A stretch of DNA of 64,000 bases, taken from the NCBI GenBank assembly GCA_938010045.1, contig CALLFZ010000003.1:171015-235014 (forward strand), in the 5' to 3' direction. Shown here piece by piece: positions 54,683 to 63,552 of this stretch. The notes beneath the pieces are model-generated. The model worked only from the letters and a program-made list of their open reading frames with translations, had not been told where the DNA came from and made no database searches. How positions within the stretch are numbered: position 1 is the stretch's first letter; each line of letters starts with the position of its first letter. This DNA comes from an uncultured bacterium. GTDB lineage: Bacteria > Verrucomicrobiota > Kiritimatiellia > PWTM01. Both the position numbers and the translations under genes were made by a program.

Positions 54683-56089
54683 TCACGGGCCGCGTGGCGG
54701 CGGGCGGGGAAGCGTCAGCCAGCCCGGTCGGTCGCGATCCTGCTCGCGGTTCGCGAACCGGAGCGGCCGACCGCCCGGCATGGGATTGGGAACGCGGAGC
54801 GCGATGAAGCGGGCGCCGGCCGGCGGCGGTTCCGACGTGCGGAAGCGGAACTCCCGCTCGACGGGCTCGTCGGGCTGGATGCCAAGAATCCTCCACGGAG
54901 GCCGCCAGACCGCCAGCGGCTCGATGCCCGTTCCGAACACGGCCAGCTCGACCGCCCAATCTGCGTACCAGGGCGCAACGCCCCGATTCCGCACCGCGAT
55001 CGCGATGTTGAGACATCCATCGCTCCCGGCGCTGATCGCGGCCCGGCTGACGTAGAGTTCGTAGCCGAGTCGGCGGGCTCCCTCGATCGCGCGAGCGCGC
55101 TGCTCCGGCGTGAGCGGCCGCGCTATGCTCGAGTCCATCAGCCAGGTGGCGTGCGTTTGGGCAACACATTTCAGGTAGTCCTGCCCCGGCGGAGTTCCGG
55201 GGGGATCGTCCCAGATCTTGACCCACACTTCGGGGCGAATCTCGCCGCCGATCGGATGAGTTCGCCAGCGCTCCAGCGCTCTGGGGCCCGCGCGCCGCAT
55301 TCGCGTCATGAAAAACCACTCGTCGCCTCGCCGGCCGGTGTCCAGGGTGGCCCAGGCGAAGGAGTCATCGTGATAACCGAACGGGCGATCGTGGTTGGGT
55401 GCGTACCGCGGATCGTCCGGGCCGGCGGGATAGCGGAGCAGCACGGGCACCCGACGGAAGGCGGCTTCGAAGGCTCCCATGACCTCCAGCTGCACCTCCT
55501 TGGGCGCCCAGAGGTCGCTCCGCGGATGGGTGTGCCATTCCCCCCAGTGGCCCAAGAAGCCCGCGGTGAGGAACGCAACACGCGGATCATGGTCGTAGCG
55601 GCGCCCCAGCGCGGCAATCGTGTTCGTGATCGCCGCACGCAAGCGAGGATCTCGGTAGTCCGGTGTCCACATCGGGCGTCTGCCGTGTTCGGTGGCGTTC
55701 GACCAGACCGTGATGGGCAGGCCAGCCTCCAGAAGGTGCCGTGGTACGCCGGAGGGCCGGCCCGGATACTCAACCCAGATGCGAAAGATACCCTGGCATC
55801 CCCGCGAGGCAGCGTCCTCGAGAAACCGGTCAATCGGGGACCAATCGAACTGGTCGGGACCGGTCATGATCTCGTTCAGGGCGAAGTACCGAAATTCGAG
55901 GCTGTGGGGAAATCCGCGCGCCTGGCCGCCGTAGGGTACAAGGCCTTTCAGCGGATTGTCGGGCGGGGCGGGTGCATACTCGAGCGGGATCCACCCTTGG
56001 GCGGCACAGCGGACGGCCATCGCTACCAGCACGGCGGACCCCCACCCTCTTGCGTCCCGAGGCGGATGGACGCACCGGCGTGCAGTCAT
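54683..56089 (-). CDS. exported DUF4832-type putative glycoside hydrolase
   Basis: A 468-residue protein with an N-terminal signal-like sequence (GWGSAVLVAMAVRCAAQG). The body has the N-terminal DUF4874/DUF4832 hallmarks: NPLKGLVPYGG, LEFRYFALNEIM, a barrel-like GIFRIWVEYPG and GFLGHWGEWHTHP, which resembles the acid-residue strand of related GH-like barrels. The C terminus looks like a beta-sandwich (NIAIAVRNRGVAPWYADW). The family occurs in polysaccharide-degrading bacteria but its activity is not established. It sits 9 bases after the Gfo/Idh/MocA gene, indicating one operon. Confidence 0.75.
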   Translation of the reverse strand: MTARRCVHPPRDARGWGSAVLVAMAVRCAAQGWIPLEYAPAPPDNPLKGLVPYGGQARGFPHSLEFRYFALNEIMTGPDQFDWSPIDRFLEDAASRGCQGIFRIWVEYPGRPSGVPRHLLEAGLPITVWSNATEHGRRPMWTPDYRDPRLRAAITNTIAALGRRYDHDPRVAFLTAGFLGHWGEWHTHPRSDLWAPKEVQLEVMGAFEAAFRRVPVLLRYPAGPDDPRYAPNHDRPFGYHDDSFAWATLDTGRRGDEWFFMTRMRRAGPRALERWRTHPIGGEIRPEVWVKIWDDPPGTPPGQDYLKCVAQTHATWLMDSSIARPLTPEQRARAIEGARRLGYELYVSRAAISAGSDGCLNIAIAVRNRGVAPWYADWAVELAVFGTGIEPLAVWRPPWRILGIQPDEPVEREFRFRTSEPPPAGARFIALRVPNPMPGGRPLRFANREQDRDRPGWLTLPRPPPRGP

Positions 56090-56098
56090 GGGACGGCC

Positions 56099-57508
56099 CT
56101 ACTCGTTTGGCCAGCCGGGCCGGTAGGCGCGGCGGATCAACGGCGCCGCTTCGGGCGCATTCGGCACACGTAAGCCGGCAGCATCCCATTCGAGCGGTTT
56201 GCCGAGTCGCACCGCGAGGTTGCCGAGGAGGACGATTTCGGTGAACGGGCCCGCCAGCTCGAAGCGTGAGAGGGGCGCAGGGCCGCCGCGTATCGCGTTC
56301 AGCCATTCCACCACGGAGGGGTCGCTGCTGCCGAACTTTCCGTCCTCGGTGAGGGGGGGGACACGCGGGATCGTTTGGGGCGGATCACCGACTTCGTCCT
56401 TCAGCGCATCCGGTTTGAACACCCAGTCGGTGCGGGTTCGACCGAAGAACATGCGCCCCTTTTCGCCGACGAGTACAAGATCGAAACGTCGGAATACGTG
56501 GTCCGGCGTCGGGAAATCGTTCTTCCAAAGCTCCTCCGGAGGCGTGAACTCGTACTTGCCCTCTTTGCCTTTCACGCCGTCGTACCAGACCACCTTGAAC
56601 GGCGCGTCGAACCAGCCGGTCGGGAATTGCCAAGTCACGATCGACCGCAGCGGGCCGGAGATTTCAGAGCCCCCCTCCGACCACGCTTCAACGCGGCGGG
56701 GTGGCCCTTTCGCGAGCGCCCACACGGGCATGTCGAGGATGTGGCAGCCCATGTCGCCCAGCGCGCCGGTGCCGAAGTCCCACCATCCGCGCCACTTGAA
56801 CGGCGCGATGTCGGGGCTGTAGTCGCGGACGGGGGCGGGTCCGATCCAGAGGTCCCAATGCAGCCCCTCCGGGATCGGCGCCGGTTTCGGCCACTCGGCC
56901 ATGCCTTGCGGCCAGATCGGCCGGTCTGACCAGGCGTGGACTTCCGTGACCCGGCCGATTGCTCCGGCGCGCACAATCTCCACACCACGCCGGATCGGCT
57001 CTCCCGCGTGAGCTTGGTTGCCCATCTGCGTGACCACGCGGGATGCGGCGGCGGTCTCGGCCATTCGGCGGGCCTCCCAGATGGAGTGCGCCATCGGCTT
57101 CTGACAATACACATGCCGCCCCTTGCGCATGGCGAGCATCGAGGCGGGGAAGTGGTGATGGTCGGGCGTCGAGATGGTCACCGCGTCGAGATCGTCCATC
57201 GTCTCGATCATCTCGCGGTAGTCGGCGAAAAATTTTGCGGAGGGGAATTGTTCGAGCAGCGTGGCATTGTCCTTGGACTTTTTCCGGGCGGGAATCTGCC
57301 GTGGGTCAGCAACGTCGCAGAGCGCTGCGATCTCGGCGCCCGCGGCGGCGGTCCAGAGCACGTCCGACCGCCCCTTCCCATCAATGCCGATGCAGCCGAC
57401 GCGGATACGCTCATTGGCCCCTCGCGCACGTTCGGGCAGGATGTGGACGGCGGCGACACAGGCACCGGCGCGCAAAAACGAACGGCGAGAACAGACGGAC
57501 TTGCTCAT
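56099..57508 (-). CDS. TAT-exported Gfo/Idh/MocA-family oxidoreductase
   Basis: A 469-residue NAD(P)-dependent oxidoreductase with a twin-arginine signal (SRRSFLRAGACVAAVHIL). The N-terminal Rossmann domain has RVGCIGIDGKGRSD, the cofactor-binding segment, then TISTPDHHHFPASMLAMRKG and the family lysine in VYCQKPMAHS. The C-terminal domain contains WWDFGTGALGDMGCHILD. The class acts on sugars or sugar derivatives, usually with a tightly bound cofactor when exported. ATG 57508 has GGAG 8 bases upstream and gives a standard TAT leader. It lies 107 bases after the FucP-type gene and 9 bases before the DUF4832 gene. Confidence 0.9.
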   Translation of the reverse strand: MSKSVCSRRSFLRAGACVAAVHILPERARGANERIRVGCIGIDGKGRSDVLWTAAAGAEIAALCDVADPRQIPARKKSKDNATLLEQFPSAKFFADYREMIETMDDLDAVTISTPDHHHFPASMLAMRKGRHVYCQKPMAHSIWEARRMAETAAASRVVTQMGNQAHAGEPIRRGVEIVRAGAIGRVTEVHAWSDRPIWPQGMAEWPKPAPIPEGLHWDLWIGPAPVRDYSPDIAPFKWRGWWDFGTGALGDMGCHILDMPVWALAKGPPRRVEAWSEGGSEISGPLRSIVTWQFPTGWFDAPFKVVWYDGVKGKEGKYEFTPPEELWKNDFPTPDHVFRRFDLVLVGEKGRMFFGRTRTDWVFKPDALKDEVGDPPQTIPRVPPLTEDGKFGSSDPSVVEWLNAIRGGPAPLSRFELAGPFTEIVLLGNLAVRLGKPLEWDAAGLRVPNAPEAAPLIRRAYRPGWPNE

Positions 57509-57615
57509 CTCGTTCACTCCTTGGTCCTCGGGCAGCGTCGACCGAGCTACAGGTTGGCAAATTCCTCGCGAATGCGCAAATGTGCTCCCGACCCGGACGC
57601 GCGGCGCGCGGCCAT

Positions 57616-58938
57616 TCATGTGTAGTGATGGCCGTGAATCTTCGAGGTGCGAAAGCCGTACACCGCGATCACGACGAAACAGAGAAGCGGCAGCACAAAC
57701 GAGGCGCGCGTGCTCGACAGCACCGTCAGTCCAAGATTCACCGGCCCTTGATCCATGACCCAGCCTTGCAGCGGAGGCATGATCGCGCCGCCGCCAATGG
57801 CCATGATGAGACCGGCGGCGCCGAGTTTTGCATCATCCCCAAGCCCCTTCAGCGCGATGCCATAGATCGTCGGGAACATCAACGACATGCAGGCCGAGAC
57901 AGCCACGAGGCAATAGAGGCCGGCCATGCCCTTCAAGAACATCGTGCCGAGGATCAGAACGCCGCCGCCGGTGGCGAGCGAGAGCAGAAGACCTCCGGGG
58001 CTGAAAAACTTCAGCAGGTAGGTGCAGATGAATCGGAAGGAGACGAAGGTCGTCATCGCGATCATGTTGTACCACTGGCCGATTTCCTTTTTCAGGCCCA
58101 GCTCGTTTTCCGCGTACTGGATGATGAAGGTCCAGCACATGATCTGGACGCCGACATAAAAAGCCTGTGCGACGACACCTTCGATGTAGCGGCCGTTGCG
58201 CACTAACCGTTTCACTGTGCCGAGGAAGTCGACGCGTCGGTGATCCTCCCCCGCGACGCGCGGCAGGCGAGAGACGAGGAACAGGATAAAGACGAGCAGA
58301 ACGACCACGCCCAGCCCGAGGTAGGGGCCGATGATCACGTCGAGGTCTTGTTTCGCAATCTGCTGAAACTGTTCGGGTGCGGACGCGAGTATCTGACGCC
58401 GTTCGGCCTCGGTGGCCGGGTTCAGATGGCGAAGAATCATGTTCTTGGCCACGAGCATTCCGGTGAGCGACCCCAGCGGGTTGAAGGCCTGCGCAAAATT
58501 GAGCCGTCGCGTGGCGTTCTCCTCTGCGCCCATGGCCAGCACATAGGGGTTCGCGCTAGTTTCCAGGAAGGACAGCCCGCAGGTCATCACGAAATAGGCG
58601 ATGAGAAAGGCCCAGAACGCCATCATCCAGCCGGCCGGCGCAAATAGAAAACAGCCCGCGGAATAAAGAGCCAAGCCCATCAGAATGCCAGCCTTGTACG
58701 AAAACCGTTTGATGAACAGCGCGGCGGGGATCGCCATCACACAGTAGCCGCCGTAGAAAGCGAACTGGACGAGGGAACTCTGAAAGTTGCTGATCAAAAG
58801 GATGTTTTTGAACGCGGCCACCATCGGATTCGTGATGTCATTCGCAAACCCCCACAAGGCAAAGAGGGATGTCACGAGAATGAAGGGCAGCAGGATCTCG
58901 CGCGCGACGACCGGTGGATGCTGTTCCGACTGATTCAT
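57616..58938 (-). CDS. FucP-type sugar:H+ symporter
   Basis: A 440-residue MFS carrier with about twelve helices. Landmarks are LFALWGFANDITNPMVAAFK, QFAFYGGYCVMAIPAALFIK and GLSFLETSANPYVLAMG, the FucP signatures. FucP family members bring in L-fucose, GlcNAc, glucose or galactose. The neighbourhood (nagBA downstream on the strand) makes an amino-sugar or fucose-like substrate plausible, but not settled. ATG 58938 has GGAG 9 bases before it. It heads the long minus-strand sugar run, and the promoter must be in the 207-base divergent spacer to aceE. Confidence 0.9.
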   Translation of the reverse strand: MNQSEQHPPVVAREILLPFILVTSLFALWGFANDITNPMVAAFKNILLISNFQSSLVQFAFYGGYCVMAIPAALFIKRFSYKAGILMGLALYSAGCFLFAPAGWMMAFWAFLIAYFVMTCGLSFLETSANPYVLAMGAEENATRRLNFAQAFNPLGSLTGMLVAKNMILRHLNPATEAERRQILASAPEQFQQIAKQDLDVIIGPYLGLGVVVLLVFILFLVSRLPRVAGEDHRRVDFLGTVKRLVRNGRYIEGVVAQAFYVGVQIMCWTFIIQYAENELGLKKEIGQWYNMIAMTTFVSFRFICTYLLKFFSPGGLLLSLATGGGVLILGTMFLKGMAGLYCLVAVSACMSLMFPTIYGIALKGLGDDAKLGAAGLIMAIGGGAIMPPLQGWVMDQGPVNLGLTVLSSTRASFVLPLLCFVVIAVYGFRTSKIHGHHYT

Positions 58939-58981
58939 ACGAGCATTCTCCGTGCTCTCGGCCGCCTGGGGGCGTAGCCGG

Positions 58982-58987
58982 TATAGT
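58982..58987 (+). promoter_or_regulatory. candidate -10 element ahead of aceE
   Basis: TATAGT within GCCGGTATAGTGCG, in the divergent spacer between the FucP-type gene and aceE, about 160 bases ahead of the aceE start. A good -35 is not visible. The same GGTATAGTGC occurs in front of the ACT gene. Confidence 0.28.
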
Positions 58988-59145
58988 GCGAAATCATGGG
59001 TGGAGGAGAACGAATCGGTCAAGCCGGACGCGCAGGAGCTGGCACGTCACACGGCCGGGGCTTGCGGCGAGCGCGCCGACGTGTAGAGTCTGAAGTTGGC
59101 GAGAATGGCGCGACGTCGCCGACTGCCGATTCCGGGATTGTTCGC

Positions 59146-61812
59146 ATGAACGAGCTGCCATTTCGTGACACCGACGCCGATCGGGAGGAGACGCAGGATT
59201 GGTTGCAATCCCTCGACGAGGTGATTGAGCGTGCGGGGCCAGCTCGTGCGGTGCGTCTGCTCCGCGAGTTGTCGGTGCGCGCCCACGAGCGCGGTCTGCG
59301 GCTGCCGTTCACGGCCAACACGCCCTACATCAACACGATTCCTCGGTCCGAACAGCCGCCGTATCCGGGCAACCGTGAGATCGAGCGCCGCATCAAGAGT
59401 CTTGTCCGCTGGAACGCGATGGCGATGGTGGTGCGCGCGAACCGAGAGGAGGAGGGCATCGGCGGTCACATCTCGACGTATGCGAGTGCCGCCACGTTGT
59501 ACGAGGTCGGGTTCAATCACTTTTTCCGGGCGCCGCACGGCGACCACCCGGGCGATCTGGTGTACGTGCAGGGCCACGCCTCGCCAGGCATTTATGCCCG
59601 CGCGTTTTTGGAGGGACGACTGACCGCCGAACACCTCGCGAACTTCCGGCATGAGCTGCACGCGACCCCCGGGCTCTCATCCTATCCCCACCCCTGGTTG
59701 ATGCCCGACTTCTGGCAGTTCCCGACCGTCTCGATGGGGTTGGGCCCCATCATGGCGATTTATCAGGCGCGGTTCATTCGATATCTGGAAGACCGCGGGT
59801 TGAGGCCGCCCACGGATCAGAAGGTCTGGGCCTTTCTCGGCGACGGCGAGACCGACGAGCCGGAGACGCTCGGCGCCATCACGCTGGCTGCGCGCGAACA
59901 CCTCGACAACCTGATCTTCGTCATCAACTGCAATCTCCAACGGTTGGACGGCCCCGTGCGCGGGAACGGCAAGATCATTCAAGAGTTGGAGGGCACCTTC
60001 CGGGGCGCCGGTTGGAACGTGATCAAGGTGATCTGGGGCGGCGACTGGGACCCGCTGCTGGAGCGCGACCGCGATGGCGTGCTGGTGCGCCGGATGACGG
60101 AAGTGGTGGACGGCGAATACCAAAAGTACGTCGTCGAGGGCGGCGCCTATATTCGGCGGCACTTCTTTGGCGCCGATCCCCGCCTGCTGGATTTGGTCAA
60201 AGGAATGTCCGACGAGCAACTCCAGCACCTGCGGCGCGGCGGACACGACCCCGAGAAGGTCTATGCGGCCTACGCCGCGGCGGTGGCCCACCGCGGGGCG
60301 CCGACCGTGATTCTGGCCAAGACGATCAAAGGCTACGGATTGGGCGAGGCGGGCGAGGGACGCAACATCACGCACCAACAGAAGAAGCTCAATGAGGAAG
60401 AACTCCGCGAGTTCCGCAACCGATTCGGGATTCCGATCAGCGACGACGAGATTGCGAATGTGCCATTCTATCGTCCTCCCGAGGACAGCCCCGAAATTCG
60501 ATATCTGCTCGAGCGTCGCGCCGCGCTCGGCGGTTTCTTGCCGGCGCGCCGGCGGACGACGATCGCGCTGCGGGCGCCGCCGGACGATCTGATCGAGGAG
60601 TTTCGCCGCGGTAGCGATCGGCCAGTCTCGACGACGATGGTGTTCGTGAGGCTGTTGTCGAAGCTGCTGCGCGATCCTGAGCTGGGGCCGCGCATTGTAC
60701 CGATCGTGCCCGACGAAGCGCGGACGTTCGGCATGGAGGCACTGTTCCGCCAGTGTGGCATCTACTCCCATCCCGGCCAGTTATACGAGCCGGTGGACAA
60801 AGCGAGCCTGCTCTATTACCGCGAGGCGCGCGACGGCCAGATTTTGGAGGAGGGAATCACCGAGGCCGGTTCGATCTCGTCGTTCATCGCCGCTGGGACG
60901 GCCCACGCGAACCACGGACTGCCGATGATCCCCTTCTTCATTTTCTATTCGATGTTCGGCATGCAACGAGTCGGCGATTTTGTCTGGGCGGCGGGCGACT
61001 CGCGATGCCGGGGGTTTCTCGTCGGCGGAACCGCCGGCCGCACGACGCTGGCGGGCGAAGGGCTCCAACATCAGGACGGTCACAGTCACGTGCTCGCGCT
61101 ACCGGTTCCGAACCTGGAGTGCTACGACCCCGCGTTCGCGTACGAGCTGGCCGAGATCGTGCGCGATGGTTTGCGGCGAATGTACGAGGATCGCGAGGAT
61201 GTGTTCTATTACCTAACCGTGATGAACGAAAATTACGTGCAGCCGCCGATGCCGGCCGACGCACGGGAGGGAATCCTGAGAGGGCTCTATCGGTTCAGGG
61301 CGGCACCGGAGGGTCGTACGCCGGCGGTGAGGTTGCTGGGCAGCGGTGCGATCCTGAACGAGACGATCCGTGCGGCGGATTGGCTGCTCGAACATGCGGG
61401 TGTCGCCGCGGAGGTCTGGTCGGTAACGTCCTACAAACGTCTCTATCGAGACGCGGTGGACTGCGAACGCTGGAACCGCCTGCATCCCGATCAGGCCCCC
61501 CGGATGCCCTATGCGGCGGCGCATCTGGCCGGATCAATTCCGATCGTCGCCGCTTCGGACTACCTGAAGGTCCTGCCGGACATGGTGGCCCGCTACGTTT
61601 CGGCGCCGTGGGTGACGCTCGGCACGGATGGGTTTGGTCGCAGCGATGGCCGGGATGCCCTCCGTCGCCATTTCGAGGTGGATACGGCCCACATCGCGGT
61701 GGCGGCGTTGGCTGCGCTCGCCCGTTCTGGGACCGTCCCGGCATCGCGAGTGAATGAGGCGATTCGGCAATTTGAGCTTCGCGTTGATGTGCCCGATCCG
61801 TGGCGAACATGA
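59146..61812 (+). CDS. aceE: homodimeric pyruvate dehydrogenase E1
   Basis: Decarboxylates pyruvate with thiamine diphosphate and acetylates the lipoyl group of E2. The 888-residue length equals the E. coli homodimeric enzyme (887). Landmarks are TQDWLQSLDEVIE near the start, YINTIPRSEQPPYPGN, GHISTYASAATLYEVGFNHFF, the TPP site GDGETDEPE (Asp233), and GEGLQHQDGHSH near the middle of the second half. ATG 59146 is chosen since the family's N-terminal sequence starts there; the 50-residue upstream extension has no likeness to it. aceF follows 33 bases later. Confidence 0.96.
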   Translation: MNELPFRDTDADREETQDWLQSLDEVIERAGPARAVRLLRELSVRAHERGLRLPFTANTPYINTIPRSEQPPYPGNREIERRIKSLVRWNAMAMVVRANREEEGIGGHISTYASAATLYEVGFNHFFRAPHGDHPGDLVYVQGHASPGIYARAFLEGRLTAEHLANFRHELHATPGLSSYPHPWLMPDFWQFPTVSMGLGPIMAIYQARFIRYLEDRGLRPPTDQKVWAFLGDGETDEPETLGAITLAAREHLDNLIFVINCNLQRLDGPVRGNGKIIQELEGTFRGAGWNVIKVIWGGDWDPLLERDRDGVLVRRMTEVVDGEYQKYVVEGGAYIRRHFFGADPRLLDLVKGMSDEQLQHLRRGGHDPEKVYAAYAAAVAHRGAPTVILAKTIKGYGLGEAGEGRNITHQQKKLNEEELREFRNRFGIPISDDEIANVPFYRPPEDSPEIRYLLERRAALGGFLPARRRTTIALRAPPDDLIEEFRRGSDRPVSTTMVFVRLLSKLLRDPELGPRIVPIVPDEARTFGMEALFRQCGIYSHPGQLYEPVDKASLLYYREARDGQILEEGITEAGSISSFIAAGTAHANHGLPMIPFFIFYSMFGMQRVGDFVWAAGDSRCRGFLVGGTAGRTTLAGEGLQHQDGHSHVLALPVPNLECYDPAFAYELAEIVRDGLRRMYEDREDVFYYLTVMNENYVQPPMPADAREGILRGLYRFRAAPEGRTPAVRLLGSGAILNETIRAADWLLEHAGVAAEVWSVTSYKRLYRDAVDCERWNRLHPDQAPRMPYAAAHLAGSIPIVAASDYLKVLPDMVARYVSAPWVTLGTDGFGRSDGRDALRRHFEVDTAHIAVAALAALARSGTVPASRVNEAIRQFELRVDVPDPWRT

Positions 61813-61845
61813 ACGCGACCCCCTTCAACGCGTCGAGGAGCAACG

Positions 61846-63552
61846 ATGAGTGACGTCTTCACACTCCCCCCGCTCGGCGAAAACGTCGACAGCGGTGATC
61901 TGGTCAAAGTGCTTGTTCAACCGGGCGCCATCGTGAGCGCGGGCCAGCCGTTGCTCGAAATCGAAACCGGCAAGGCGACCGTTGAGGTGCCGTCACCACG
62001 TCCAGGACGCGTCGGCCGGATTCTCGTGCAGGTGGGCGCCAAGGTCAGCGTGGGCCAGCCGATCCTTGAGTGGGCGGAGGCCGGTTCCTCCCCCGAGGAG
62101 ACCACACCTGCGGCCGAGGATGCCAAGCTGGAAGCCTCGGCCAGCCCACCCGCCCAATCCGCGACGGCTCATGGGGCGGAGGATGCTCGGCCGGCGCCGC
62201 GATCGAGTGCCGATGCCAGCGGACTGGCCGGCGTGGCCCAAGGGGAAACATTCGCGGTGCCGCCCCTGGGCGAGAACGTAGAGCAGGGGACGGTGGTCAA
62301 ATTGCTGGCCGAGGCGGGAGCGTGGGTGAACGAAGGCCAGCCGTTGCTGGAAATTGAGACCGGCAAGGCCACGGTCGAAGTGCCCGCTCCACGTGCAGGC
62401 CGGATCGCCGAATGGCTCGTGCGCCCGGGCGAGTCGGTGGTCGTCGGCGGGGCGGTGCTGCGGTGGTCGGCCGAGGATGAGGTTCCGGTGCGTTCGGCCC
62501 TATCCACCGGGCCGGGCCCGTCCCGCGGGCCGTCGCCCGTTGTGGAACCTTCCGCGGCGCAGCCGGCCACGCTGGCGACGGCGACAGCCGCGCCGGAGCC
62601 TGCCGTCGAGCCGCCTCCTCGGCCGGTCGCCGCTCGCTCGGTCGCACCGATTCCCGCTGCGCCCTCGGTGCGACGATTTGCGCGCGAAATCGGCGTGGAT
62701 ATTTCGCAAGTCAAGGGCAGCGGCGCGGGTGGCCGCATCACCATCGAGGACGTGAAGCGGCATGCGCGGCAGATCAACACCGGCCGGGCCATCCGGACCC
62801 ATTGCGCGCTCGAGGCCGAACCACTGCCCGACTTCACCCAATGGGGCCCCGTCGAGCGTGAGAGCATGTCCACGATCCGTACGATCACCGCGGAGCACCT
62901 TAGTCGCGCGTGGGCGACCATCCCGCACGTGACCCAGCACGACAGGGCCGACATTTCCGAGCTGGAGGCGCTTCGTAAGCGATTCGCACCTCGGGCCGAG
63001 GCCGCCGGTGGCCGCCTGACGCTCACCGCCATTTTGCTCAAGATCGTCGCGGCGGCGCTGAAGGTGCACCCGAAATTCAATGCGAGCGTCGACATGCCCA
63101 GCCGCGCGATCATCTACAAAAAATACGTTCACATCGGTGTTGCGGTGGACACTCCCCGAGGCTTGCTCGTGCCCGTGGTGCGCGACGTGGATCGCAAGAA
63201 CATCGTGCAGATTTCGGTCGAGCTCACCTCCATCGCCCAGCGCGCCCGCGAGGGCAAGCTCACGCCGGACGAGCTCGCGGGCGGCACCTTCACGGTGACG
63301 AACCTCGGAGCGATTGGCGGGTCGTTTTTTACACCGATCATCAACGCTCCCGAAGTGGCCATCCTCGGCGTGGGCCGTTCGGCGATGGACAACGTCTGGA
63401 ACCAGTCCGAAAGCGCTTGCCGACCTCGCCTCATGCTGCCCCTCTCGCTTTCGTACGATCATCGGCTGATCGATGGAGCGGACGGCGCGCGCTTCCTGCG
63501 GTGGATCGTCGAGGCCATCGAAGAGCCCATGCTGATCTCACTCGAAGGCTGA
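61846..63552 (+). CDS. aceF: dihydrolipoamide acetyltransferase (E2) with two lipoyl domains
   Basis: Core of the pyruvate dehydrogenase complex, 568 residues. Two lipoyl domains carry the modified lysines Lys43 and Lys174, both in ETGKATVEVP. Ala/Pro-rich linkers separate them from the E1/E3-binding domain (VRRFAREIGVDISQVKGSG, about 280-315) and the C-terminal acetyltransferase domain with the catalytic His539 in YDHRLIDG. GAGGAG precedes the ATG. The dihydrolipoyl dehydrogenase (E3) gene expected to follow is absent: the region after the stop is the second composite repeat. E3 must be encoded elsewhere. Confidence 0.96.
   Translation: MSDVFTLPPLGENVDSGDLVKVLVQPGAIVSAGQPLLEIETGKATVEVPSPRPGRVGRILVQVGAKVSVGQPILEWAEAGSSPEETTPAAEDAKLEASASPPAQSATAHGAEDARPAPRSSADASGLAGVAQGETFAVPPLGENVEQGTVVKLLAEAGAWVNEGQPLLEIETGKATVEVPAPRAGRIAEWLVRPGESVVVGGAVLRWSAEDEVPVRSALSTGPGPSRGPSPVVEPSAAQPATLATATAAPEPAVEPPPRPVAARSVAPIPAAPSVRRFAREIGVDISQVKGSGAGGRITIEDVKRHARQINTGRAIRTHCALEAEPLPDFTQWGPVERESMSTIRTITAEHLSRAWATIPHVTQHDRADISELEALRKRFAPRAEAAGGRLTLTAILLKIVAAALKVHPKFNASVDMPSRAIIYKKYVHIGVAVDTPRGLLVPVVRDVDRKNIVQISVELTSIAQRAREGKLTPDELAGGTFTVTNLGAIGGSFFTPIINAPEVAILGVGRSAMDNVWNQSESACRPRLMLPLSLSYDHRLIDGADGARFLRWIVEAIEEPMLISLEG

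Noticed and set aside
58996..59145. Upstream start of aceE adding 50 residues
   Set aside because: The added residues are Gly/Arg-rich without likeness to E1 N termini, while the family sequence begins at 59146.
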